Of a DNA stretch of 10,801 nucleotides, positions 1 through 6,934 are shown piece by piece. A model generated the notes under the pieces. It saw only the letters and a list, made by a program, of their open reading frames with translations, did not search any database and had not been told where the DNA came from. The position numbers and the translations under genes are program-made. This stretch comes from Verrucomicrobiota bacterium. GTDB lineage: Bacteria; Verrucomicrobiota; Verrucomicrobiia; Chthoniobacterales; UBA10450. The stretch is taken from contig QHPZ01000016.1 in assembly GCA_003219225.1 (NCBI GenBank), positions 1 to 10,801 on the forward strand, given 5' to 3'. Within the stretch, counting starts at the first letter, position 1. Every line of letters begins with the position of its first letter.

Positions 1-1547
1 CCAATTTGGGGGCGGTCGATTCCAGTCCGAGAGCACGTCGCACTTTGCGCCGGAGCACTGCGATCAAAAACCAAAAAGAGCGCGCTGCTTCCGACGCGTC
101 TACCGGCGTGCCATAGTTGTTATTGAAAATCCGCCGGCCCGCAATGCCGATGACTCGCCCCACAGCTTTTCCAAAAACTTCGCCGTTGATTTTTAGCGCG
201 GCCGGAATTTGGCCGTAAACCGAAATAACATCGGTGTCCGAGAGCAAATGATCCCACGGTAATGTTCGCCAAAGAAAGAGGCGGCCCGATGCATCCGGCT
301 CACGCGAAACCGGCCGCAGCCGCAAATCTTCCATGGCCAGACAGTTTTCCGAGTAAGGCTCGCGCAACGCAGAGGGAAACCGCGCATCCAACCGCTCCTG
401 GACGCGTGCCTGCCATTTGTCGCGAAGTCGAAAGTGGGGTTGATAGAAGTCGAAAGAAAAATCGGAGAGATCGTGTAACGGCAAGTTTCGTCCGAGCAAC
501 GTGCGGTAGCGGCGGTTCAAGAGCAGCCCCTTGAACATGTAGTCTGCGTAACAGCCGGTCAGCACCGTGCCGGGATTGACCGCGCGGATCTGCCCGGCTG
601 CGCCGGTGTAATGCGCATCCATCAGCGACCAGAATCCGCCGGAGATGCGGACTGCTTCTTCGGCGTTGGCGCCGTAGTAATCAGGATCGCGTTGCAACGC
701 GTGATGTTCTGCCCCTGCCGCAGCCGCGAGAGCCTGCGCGGTCCGCAGTTCTAAATTCGGCTCGTCGTAAAGGGTGAAACACGTGACCGCCGTCGGATCG
801 GAGGCGCCGAACAGGGCCGCTCGTGAATCCGCTCCGCCGCTCAACAAGATGACTGGCCGTCCCAATCGCTCCTGCGTCCGGCGGCGCACCGCCTTGCCGA
901 TGGCGTCCGCCAGCGCTTCGGCCAGCGTTTCGGCGTCTTTAGCCGGCGCCGTGTCCAGATACAACGGTTTCCAAAACACTGTTTTTTCTTGGAGCGAGAT
1001 GGCCGGCCCGAGCCGCCACTTGTAATGCGTTGCCGCGTCGAGTTGTTGGATGGATTTGTAATAGGTGAACGGTTGAACACTGCATCCGCACGCGAAAAAT
1101 TCGGCCAGCGTGTCGAGGTCGATTTCATTGTTTTCTCCTTTTTGCACGAGCGCATCGGCAAGGACATCAGGATGCGAGCAGAGCGCGAATGAATCGCCGG
1201 TCGCCTGATAAATGGAAAAAGCTCCCAACCGATCAGTGAAGATCGCGCGGATTTTTCAGCCACGTTTCGAGGAAGAGGCGGCAGGCCAGTCCGCCTTCAT
1301 ATGGCAAGCTCTCAGCGCGCGACCATTCTTCCGGCTCAAAGCTTACTCGCCCGCCGAGCGCCACATATACTTGCTTCGCGTCGTCGCTCGCCGGTCCCCA
1401 CAGCTGAAGCCTGTCCACTCGCGTCACCGCGAGGGCAAGACCTTCGACCACTCTTGCAAACTGTTGCGTCGAATCGGTGAACGAAAGAGCGCGCGCAGCA
1501 CTTTCCGCGTCGGCGATTGTTCCCGGCGCAATGTAAAGCCCGCTCAT
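1..1547 (-). pseudogene. Asparagine-synthase-like amidotransferase 2, frameshifted, 3' end beyond window
   Basis: Starts at ATG 1547, which overlaps the flippase stop as ATGA. The first frame (MSGLYIAPGT...) covers about 100 residues and stops at 1233. The following frame, open from 1255 to base 1, continues the same protein with TDRLGAFSIYQ and later the PP-loop motif LLSGGADSR near residue 235. That motif is typical of the ATP-pyrophosphatase domain of the asparagine synthase family, which amidates or otherwise activates carboxylates. The join lies in a run of five A (minus strand) at 1252-1256; four A would give one continuous frame reading WLKIRAIFTDRLGAF. The N-terminus lacks Cys at position 2, so the glutaminase half is probably degenerate even when intact. 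In exosortase-linked polysaccharide loci such proteins are thought to modify the glycan. The family assignment is firm; the substrate is unknown. The indel may be real or a consensus error. Confidence 0.82.
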
Positions 1548-2983
1548 TCCGCTTCTTTCAAAACAAAAAGCCTGTACAGCGTCTTACGCGCCGGGAAGTA
1601 TGAGATCAAAGCGCTCAACTCCCGGACGAAAATCAGCCGCAGCGAAAGAAGATAAGCCAGCGCAAAAACGATCCCCCAACCTGCCGCCGTCATGAAAGTC
1701 GATGGCACCAGGCTTAAAAAGTAGAGCACGGCGAACGCTGCGGCAGTTGCTAGAAACCCGGCGACGACCGGTGGTAGAAATGCCGAAACGAGACCATCGC
1801 GCGCAACCGATCCGATTCGATAAAGCCATTGCAGCATCAAGAGCAGCACCAGGAATTGTAATAAAGCGGACGCCATCAAGTAAGCGCGCATCCCGAAAGG
1901 AAGCGCCACGGCCAGCGCGACCCCCGTGCCGCAAAGAAAAAATGCGTCGGCAAACAGACAACGGCGCTGTTGCTGGCGCGAGAGCAATAACATGTAACCG
2001 GCATAGCTGAGGGACGCGCCGACGCCCCACGCCATGGCCCAGGGTAGCAATGGGACAACTGCAATCCATTTGTTGCCGTAGACGGTTGCGATAACAGGAC
2101 CGGCGAGGACCGCCAAACAAATCGCGATGGGCACGACCGTCCACGCGACGATCCGAAAAATCATGCTGCCGATATGCGCGCCGCGATGCAAACTTTTGGC
2201 AGAACATCTGCGCCAGCCCGGTGCTTCGAGTCAGTATTCCCAGACTGGAAAAACCAAGCACCGCAGCGAGCGCTCCGGACTCGAGCAATTGTTTTCCGTA
2301 AAGGGTGAGTCCGCTGCCGATACGGGTCAGCCCAAAATTCCAAGCGCTCTTATAGAGTTCCCACGACCACGACCAAGTCGGTCTCCAGTGCGCGCTGACG
2401 AACAAATCGTAAATGAAAGGCCAGGTCACGGCCATGCCCGGAACGAGGAGCGCGTAGACGCCCGCACCCATCCAGCCGAGAACGATCGCGAGCACCGCAT
2501 TGATCGACAGGCCGATTGCGTGTACCAGCCGCAAGCGGCGCCAATCGAAAGCGCGCTCGATCATTTTCCGTCGCAGTTCGCACGGCCATTCAAAGAGGAA
2601 CGTCACCGACATGACGTGCAGGAATGGCGCGACGGATGCGTAGGCCGGAATCCAGCGAACGCACACCGCGATGAAGTTTGTCAGCAAAAACATCCCGATC
2701 TGGAGAACAGCCCCAGCGGTAAAGTGCTCCTGATAGTGCGTCTCTTCTTCGGTTTGGACCTGGAGCGTGTAGGCAATGAAATTGTTGAACGAAAAAATGC
2801 TGATGAAACCGATGATGCTCGTGACCAGGCTAAACTGTCCGTAGGCGCGAGCGTCGAGAAGCCGGCTGCCTGAGCGGTGGTCCGTAAATCTGTTCCACGC
2901 AGGGCCGCCGAATCGCGCTTGACCTCTGGACTGTCGATTCGCTCAACCCGGTCGCCGCTCAGGACATTCGACTTACTGCTCAT
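1544..2983 (-). pseudogene. Wzx-like polysaccharide flippase, broken by two frame changes
   Basis: ATG 2983 overlaps the HEPN stop (ATGA). The N-terminal frame reads MSSKSNVLSGDRVERIDS up to about 2850. The middle part (RLLDARAYGQFSLVTSIIGF, then several membrane segments to LAQMFCQKF near 2192) is in another frame. The C-terminal part, from about 2191 to 1544 and ending FVLKEAE, returns to the original frame. The hydrophobic segments and the order LLDARAYG...GLAQMF...YGNKWIAVVPLL fit the oligosaccharide flippase (MOP superfamily) family, which moves lipid-linked glycans across the inner membrane. Compared with what I know of the family, the first membrane helix before RLLDARAYG and about 20 residues after QKF seem absent, so both joins look like small out-of-frame deletions. 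The stop overlaps the start of the next gene. As read it would not make a working transporter. Confidence 0.8.
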
Positions 2984-3378
2984 CCCGCCAGCTGCTGCTC
3001 GCAAAAGGCGTACACTTCTTCGGCTAAGCGCAGGGCGCGCTGCGCCTGCGCCAACGGCGGCGCGTCGGGTCCATTGGGATAGCGATACTCATGAACGAGC
3101 GGGGTCAGCTCCTCGCAGTGGTTTCGAAAATGCGCAAAATCGCCGTTCACCGGAATACACAACGCAAGGACATCTTCGAGCGAGTGTGTCTTGGGAAATG
3201 GGATTTGCTTTGCCGTCAACCAACCCTTTAGCGCCTTTTCGGCGGCCTGCTGACAATGATAGCCTCCAATGTCCAGATATTTTTGTTGTTGCGAAATCAA
3301 CAGCCGCGCTGCCTCCAAATCAGAACGCGCTTTCTCAATCCACGCCCGCGCCAGCTCGACAGACTCAGGGCTTGCCAT
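2980..3378 (-). CDS. HEPN-domain protein, partner of the MNT protein
   Basis: A 132-residue helical protein with the hallmark YHCQQAAEKALKGWL at about residues 40-55, THSLEDVL after it, and VHEYRYPNG towards the end, as in HEPN-domain proteins (PF05168 type). Many act as toxins or RNases paired with a minimal nucleotidyltransferase that inactivates them by AMP or nucleotide transfer; others are accessory proteins. I do not see a clear R-x4-6-H RNase motif, so toxicity is uncertain. The ATG at 3378 lies 14 bases inside the end of the MNT reading frame, and an AAGGGG element 9 bases upstream (3388-3393) supports this start. Its stop overlaps the flippase start, so it is translationally coupled on both sides and co-transcribed with glycan genes. 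Confidence 0.85.
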   Translation of the reverse strand: MASPESVELARAWIEKARSDLEAARLLISQQQKYLDIGGYHCQQAAEKALKGWLTAKQIPFPKTHSLEDVLALCIPVNGDFAHFRNHCEELTPLVHEYRYPNGPDAPPLAQAQRALRLAEEVYAFCEQQLAG

Positions 3379-3703
3379 CGAGAGCGACCCCTTCGCGTAT
3401 CACCGTGCTGGAGAGAGAACAGGGGGCCCTCAGTCCTTTCTCCCACTCAGCCCGCGTCAGGACGATAATGTCCTTGGGAAAATGGACATCACCGACCAGT
3501 TTGCGAGCCGCTACAGCACGTTCATAGCGGGACTGCGCTGACCGCGGCACAACGACAAGGAAATCGAGATCGCTGTCTGGCGTTGCGTCACCGCGGGCAT
3601 GAGATCCAAAGAGATAAACCGCATCGGCGGCTAATCCGCGACGGAGGCGCTCGGCGATGGCATACGCCTCCTGGGGCAGCGATTCATTAGCAGCTTTGAC
3701 CAC
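3365..3703 (-). other. MNT-type minimal nucleotidyltransferase module (antitoxin-like), probable GTG start
   Basis: About 112 residues with the nucleotidyltransferase signature GSHARGDATPDSDLD, which fits GS-x10-D-x-D, followed by DIIVLTRAEWEK and a C-terminal STVIREGVALDG, as in MNT proteins paired with HEPN proteins. Known MntA-type proteins neutralise HepT-type toxins by adding nucleotides to a tyrosine. The only sensible in-frame start of its own is GTG 3703 (VVKAANESL), since no ATG precedes the motif; otherwise it is made only as the tail of the 1098-residue composite. It overlaps the HEPN start by 14 bases, the usual tight MNT-HEPN pairing. Identification is firm; the mode of translation is uncertain. 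Confidence 0.8.
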
Positions 3704-6661
3704 CGCTGAAACAGTCCGCCCGTTTCGATTCCTGGCAAGAATGTCGCGGCAGGCGTCGAGCACTTCGGGCCTGCCGATGCGTTTCAGGCATTCGTTGCCA
3801 AGCTCGATGCACTCGATCAATTCGCAGCCTTCGCATGACGAAAAAATTGCGACGCACGGGACGCCCACGGCGGCGGCCAGATGCATCGTGCCGGTGTCGT
3901 TTCCGAGGAAAAGCGCGCAGCGTTTCAACGCGGCGGCGGACGCGCGCAGATCGAGCGCGCCGGCGGCGTTATAGCCGCGCCTCCATTGCACGAGCAGCCA
4001 GTCGCCGATGACGCGATCTTCTTCGCCGCCAAACACCACCGGCCAGATGTCGAACTCGTTGATGAGATCGACAATTACTTCCTGGAACCGGCGCAATGGC
4101 CAGCGTTTCGCCGGCATCTTTGACCCCGGGCCGACCGCGACCCAGACGCGGTCGCCATCGGACGGCTGACGCGCTGTCCATGACGACACTGCCGCGTCAT
4201 CCTCCGGCCCGAGGCCGAGATCCATTCGCGATTCGTCCTCCGGTTCGACGCGCAGACCGGACGCGGCGAGTCGGCGGAGCAAGAGTTCCGATTCGCGCGG
4301 CATCAACTTCATGGGGCGGCCCGGTTCCTTCACTTCCAGCTGTTGGAAGCCGTGCATCCCAATGAAATTGCGAATGCCGGCCATGCGAAAGAAACGGCGA
4401 TCGCGCTCGATTTGCTCGGGCTTACGATTGTTCGGCGCAAGGTAAACGAGCGTGTCGAACCGACCACGGCGGATGGCAGCGAGCAATCCGGCCATGTGCG
4501 CCGGTCGCATCAGCTCGCCTGGTCGCGCTACCGGATAGGAAAGATAATCGTCAAAAATTCCCGCGCCGCGGAGCAGATCGGAAGCGAGCACGTGGGTTTT
4601 ACCCGGATGGCGATCGCAGAGCAGCGTGATGCGCGCGTTTGGGAAATGTTTTCGCGCCAGCCACATCGCGGGTAACGCCACAATCGTGTCGCCGAGCTGG
4701 CCGATGCGAAACACGAGGATGCGCTTGGAGGGACATGCTCTGTCATGTCCCATTATTTTTTGGGACGCGACAGAGCGCGTCCCTCCAGGTTCGACCTCTG
4801 ACCTGTGACCTCTGACTTGTGACCTCTGATTTGTTTCGCGCAGCTGCGCGTTTGGGAAATGGCGATAAACATGTTTGGCCCAGCCGCGCAAGCCGCGATC
4901 GGTCCACTGGCGCGGTGCGGCGCGGTTGCCCGACTCGTCGGTGAGCAACCATTCGCGCACCGGCACCTGAAATCCGGTTTTGCCCCGTTGCAACATCTGC
5001 GGCGTGATTAGGTCCGAAGCACTCGCGGCCATGTCGCGCTTGCTCGGCGGATGTTTGGATGCGAGCAGCGGCGCGAGCGAGCGCAAAAGATCGACATCGA
5101 CAAAGGGCACACGGATCTCGACCGATTGCCCCATGCCGGCCCAATCGGAATCGCGCAGCAACTGGTGCCGCATGTACCAATTCATCTCGAGCGCGGAAAC
5201 TTTCAGCCGCGGATTCGAGATTCCATCAATCGTTTCTTCCAAGCGAAGTAAGGTTTGCAATTCCTGCCAGCCGGCGCGGACCAGGTCGGGATCGAGTAAG
5301 TCGGGCAACTCCCACGGCATGAACATGCCGCGCCGCAGCAGATATGCGCCGGCATATGTGCCGCCGTATTCAAAGAGACCCGCGTACTTGGGGGAGGTAA
5401 AACGTTTCAACACCGGCGCGCTCAGCCGGCGGACTCCAGCGCCGAATGCGCCCCAATTTCGAAAAGGTCGCAGCCACCGAACCGTGCGCGGGATTTCCTC
5501 GAAACTTGGATAACTGGCGAAGAGTTCATCACCGCCGAGGCCGGACAAAGCGACTTTCAAATTCGCGCGTTTCGCGGCGAGGCTGACGAAGAATGTGTTC
5601 ACGCCATCAGTGGACGGCCGGTCCATTGCTTCGAAGAGATGATCGCGCTCCGCTTCGAAATCGCCGCGCGACACCCAGACCGTGCGATGAGTGGCGCCGC
5701 AGCGCTTTGCGAATTGCTCGGCCAGCGGCGTTTCGTCCGCTTCGCTTCCTCTGTACTCCTCAAATCCAAGGGTGACCGTGCGCAGAATTCCTCCCTGCTG
5801 CGCCGCGAGTGCGGTGATCGCAGTCGAGTCGAGTCCGGAAGAAAGAAAAACGCCGACCGGCACATCAGCGACGAGGTGATAACGAACGGTTTCGCTCAGG
5901 GCGGAGCGCAGGCGCTCCGCCAGTTCTCGGTTATCGGTTATTGGTTTCGCTTCTTCGCCATCGCGAAGAAGCGTCGTGATGTCGCAGAATGTTGTCGGCG
6001 CGCGCGCTCCATGTTCGTCGATCCACATGCTGCTGCCGGCTGGCAGACTGCGGATGCTGCGATAAAACGTGTATGGATCGGGGACGTGACCCCAGAGGAA
6101 AAACCCGACATGCCCCGCGGGCTCGGGCGCATTGTCGATCTTTCCGCCGGCGCGCAATGCTTTCACTTGCGAGGCAAGCCGCAAGGTGTGGCCGTCGTCG
6201 GAGTAGTAGAGTGGTTTGATGCCGAATGGGTCGCGCGCAAGAAAAAGCCCGCGTTTGTCGCGGTCCCAAATGGCGAAGGCGTACATGCCGCGGAGCTCAT
6301 TGAGCATGGCTTCGCCGCGCGTGGCGTAGAGCTCGAGCACGACCTCTGTGTCGCAGTGGGATTGGAAGCGGCGTCCTTCGCGGATCAATTTTTCGCGAAG
6401 CTCCGCGTAGTTGTAGATTTCGCCGTTGAACGTGATTGCGAGGGAGCGATCGGCGTTGAACATCGGTTGCGCGCCGGCCGGGGAAATGTCAATGATCGAC
6501 AAGCGCCGATTGGCCAGTCCGACGCGACGATCATCGGAAATCCACTGGCCGCCGCCATCCGGACCGCGCGCGAACATCTGCTCGCGCATGGCGAGAAGCT
6601 CATCGCCGTCGATCGTCGGCGCCGCTTTGCCGTAAGCAAAGATTGCAGCTATGCCGCACAT
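3365..6661 (-). CDS. Composite reading frame: AsnB-type amidotransferase + GT9 glycosyltransferase + MNT nucleotidyltransferase
   Basis: One uninterrupted 1098-codon frame encodes three proteins that are normally separate. Start chosen at ATG 6661 because it puts the catalytic Cys at position 2 (MCGIAAIF), as required of class II glutamine amidotransferases; a TTG four codons upstream is ruled out. Residues 1-610 are a full amidotransferase/asparagine-synthase module: RGPDG (32-36), NGEIYNY (79-85), the PP-loop SSGLDS (274-279) and LSGLGGDE (372-379). It probably amidates a sugar or uronic acid using glutamine and ATP. Residues 612-645 are encoded by tandem 7-mers and a hairpin element, residues 637-980 are GT9, and residues 987-1098 are MNT. 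Whether one polypeptide is made or internal starts (ATG 4753, GTG 3703) are used cannot be told from sequence; loss of the stop codons separating adjacent genes is the simplest origin. Confidence 0.85.
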   Translation of the reverse strand: MCGIAAIFAYGKAAPTIDGDELLAMREQMFARGPDGGGQWISDDRRVGLANRRLSIIDISPAGAQPMFNADRSLAITFNGEIYNYAELREKLIREGRRFQSHCDTEVVLELYATRGEAMLNELRGMYAFAIWDRDKRGLFLARDPFGIKPLYYSDDGHTLRLASQVKALRAGGKIDNAPEPAGHVGFFLWGHVPDPYTFYRSIRSLPAGSSMWIDEHGARAPTTFCDITTLLRDGEEAKPITDNRELAERLRSALSETVRYHLVADVPVGVFLSSGLDSTAITALAAQQGGILRTVTLGFEEYRGSEADETPLAEQFAKRCGATHRTVWVSRGDFEAERDHLFEAMDRPSTDGVNTFFVSLAAKRANLKVALSGLGGDELFASYPSFEEIPRTVRWLRPFRNWGAFGAGVRRLSAPVLKRFTSPKYAGLFEYGGTYAGAYLLRRGMFMPWELPDLLDPDLVRAGWQELQTLLRLEETIDGISNPRLKVSALEMNWYMRHQLLRDSDWAGMGQSVEIRVPFVDVDLLRSLAPLLASKHPPSKRDMAASASDLITPQMLQRGKTGFQVPVREWLLTDESGNRAAPRQWTDRGLRGWAKHVYRHFPNAQLRETNQRSQVRGHRSEVEPGGTRSVASQKIMGHDRACPSKRILVFRIGQLGDTIVALPAMWLARKHFPNARITLLCDRHPGKTHVLASDLLRGAGIFDDYLSYPVARPGELMRPAHMAGLLAAIRRGRFDTLVYLAPNNRKPEQIERDRRFFRMAGIRNFIGMHGFQQLEVKEPGRPMKLMPRESELLLRRLAASGLRVEPEDESRMDLGLGPEDDAAVSSWTARQPSDGDRVWVAVGPGSKMPAKRWPLRRFQEVIVDLINEFDIWPVVFGGEEDRVIGDWLLVQWRRGYNAAGALDLRASAAALKRCALFLGNDTGTMHLAAAVGVPCVAIFSSCEGCELIECIELGNECLKRIGRPEVLDACRDILARNRNGRTVSAVVKAANESLPQEAYAIAERLRRGLAADAVYLFGSHARGDATPDSDLDFLVVVPRSAQSRYERAVAARKLVGDVHFPKDIIVLTRAEWEKGLRAPCSLSSTVIREGVALDGKP
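3704..4753 (-). other. GT9 (heptosyltransferase-like) glycosyltransferase module in the composite frame
   Basis: Likely an independent gene by origin. ATG 4753 starts MGHDRACPSKRILVFRIG, and the first residues are encoded by the right part of a hairpin element. Family features are FRIGQLGDT near the N-terminus, GPGSKMPAKRWP in the middle (phosphate contact of the C-terminal Rossmann domain) and FLGNDTGTMHLAAAVGVP near the end. GT9 enzymes transfer heptose or related sugars from nucleotide sugars onto lipid-linked acceptors at the inner membrane. After AIFSS the sequence jumps straight to CEGCELIECI; relatives carry about 20-25 residues here (a YPYG-type segment), so an in-frame deletion at about 3835/3836 is likely and may harm donor binding. 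The frame then runs on into MNT with no stop. Confidence 0.8.
4727..4786. repeat. REP-like paired hairpin element
   Basis: Two 25-base arms (4727-4751 and 4762-4786) are inverted copies matching at 21 of 25 positions, separated by ATTATTTTTT. Each arm also folds alone: GGGACATG-ctctgt-CATGTCCC on the left and GGGACGCG-acagag-CGCGTCCC on the right. All four differences between arms lie in the stems and are paired, so both stems stay perfect. The shape resembles bacterial REP/BIME elements. It sits inside the composite coding frame and supplies the ATG at 4753 for the GT9 part. Confidence 0.85.
4794..4828 (-). repeat. Tandem 7-mer array (CAGAGGT type), 5 units, translated
   Basis: On the minus strand five adjacent heptamers read CAGAGGT, CACAAGT, CAGAGGT, CACAGGT, CAGAGGT. 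They lie in the linker between the amidotransferase and GT9 modules and are translated as QRSQVRGHRSEV, immediately upstream of the paired hairpin element. Confidence 0.88.
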
Positions 6662-6663
6662 AT

Positions 6664-6691
6664 CAGAGGTCAAAGATCAGACGACAGAAGT
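6664..6691 (+). repeat. Degenerate CAGAGGT 7-mer array in the leader of the amidotransferase gene
   Basis: Four 7-base units on the plus strand (CAGAGGT, CAAAGAT, CAGACGA, CAGAAGT) fill most of the 47-base gap between the 70-residue protein gene and the amidotransferase ATG at 6661. They occupy the place where a ribosome binding site would be expected; no Shine-Dalgarno-like sequence is visible there. Confidence 0.7.
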
Positions 6692-6708
6692 CAGCGCGCA
6701 CAATGACT

Positions 6709-6921
6709 TCACGCCTGTGTCATCGCCGCAGTGACGGTCAGGAGCGGAACGATGGCGAAATGCTCTTTTCCGTGTTCGTCGTACGTGATGATCACCGATG
6801 TCTTTCGAGTGGAAAACGCGATGAAGTCGCGATGCGGCACCTCAAAGATACGGCCCGAAGCCGTCTCGATACGAAATGGCTTGTTCTTTTCGATTAGCCC
6901 CTCGATCAGCGACGCATCCAT
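6709..6921 (-). CDS. Small conserved-looking protein of unknown function, 70 residues
   Basis: The frame can be extended to 6969, but ATG 6921 (MDASLIEGLIEKNKPF) is the better start because it begins 13 bases after the carbamoyltransferase stop rather than inside that gene. The product is soluble, with no signal or membrane segment. It has an N-terminal helix, then a strand-rich part: FRIETASGRIFEVPHRDFIA, then SVIITYDEHGKEHFAIVPLLTVTAA. The pattern of a residue pair before S/T-G-R, a P-H-x-D-F step and a final hydrophobic strand recalls small beta-barrel-like proteins often annotated as hypothetical in soil bacteria. I do not recognise a function. Its position between the carbamoyltransferase and amidotransferase suggests co-expression with glycan modification. 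Confidence 0.7.
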   Translation of the reverse strand: MDASLIEGLIEKNKPFRIETASGRIFEVPHRDFIAFSTRKTSVIITYDEHGKEHFAIVPLLTVTAAMTQA

Positions 6922-6934
6922 CGGCGATACAATA

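Noticed and set aside
1233..1260. Programmed ribosomal frameshift in the second amidotransferase
   Set aside because: There is an A5 run but no full slippery heptamer, no convincing downstream structure, and other genes here also carry indels, so error or decay is simpler.
2127..2873. Plus-strand open frame (248 codons) opposite the flippase
   Set aside because: The peptide is low-complexity and charged with no domain, while the minus strand encodes recognisable flippase segments.
4727..4760. Intrinsic terminator (hairpin plus T tract)
   Set aside because: The T tract serves only plus-strand transcripts, where there is no gene; the minus-strand genes read through the element.
5639..6706. 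Long plus-strand open frame (355 codons) opposite the amidotransferase
   Set aside because: Antisense shadow of a gene with complete catalytic motifs; its translation shows no family features.
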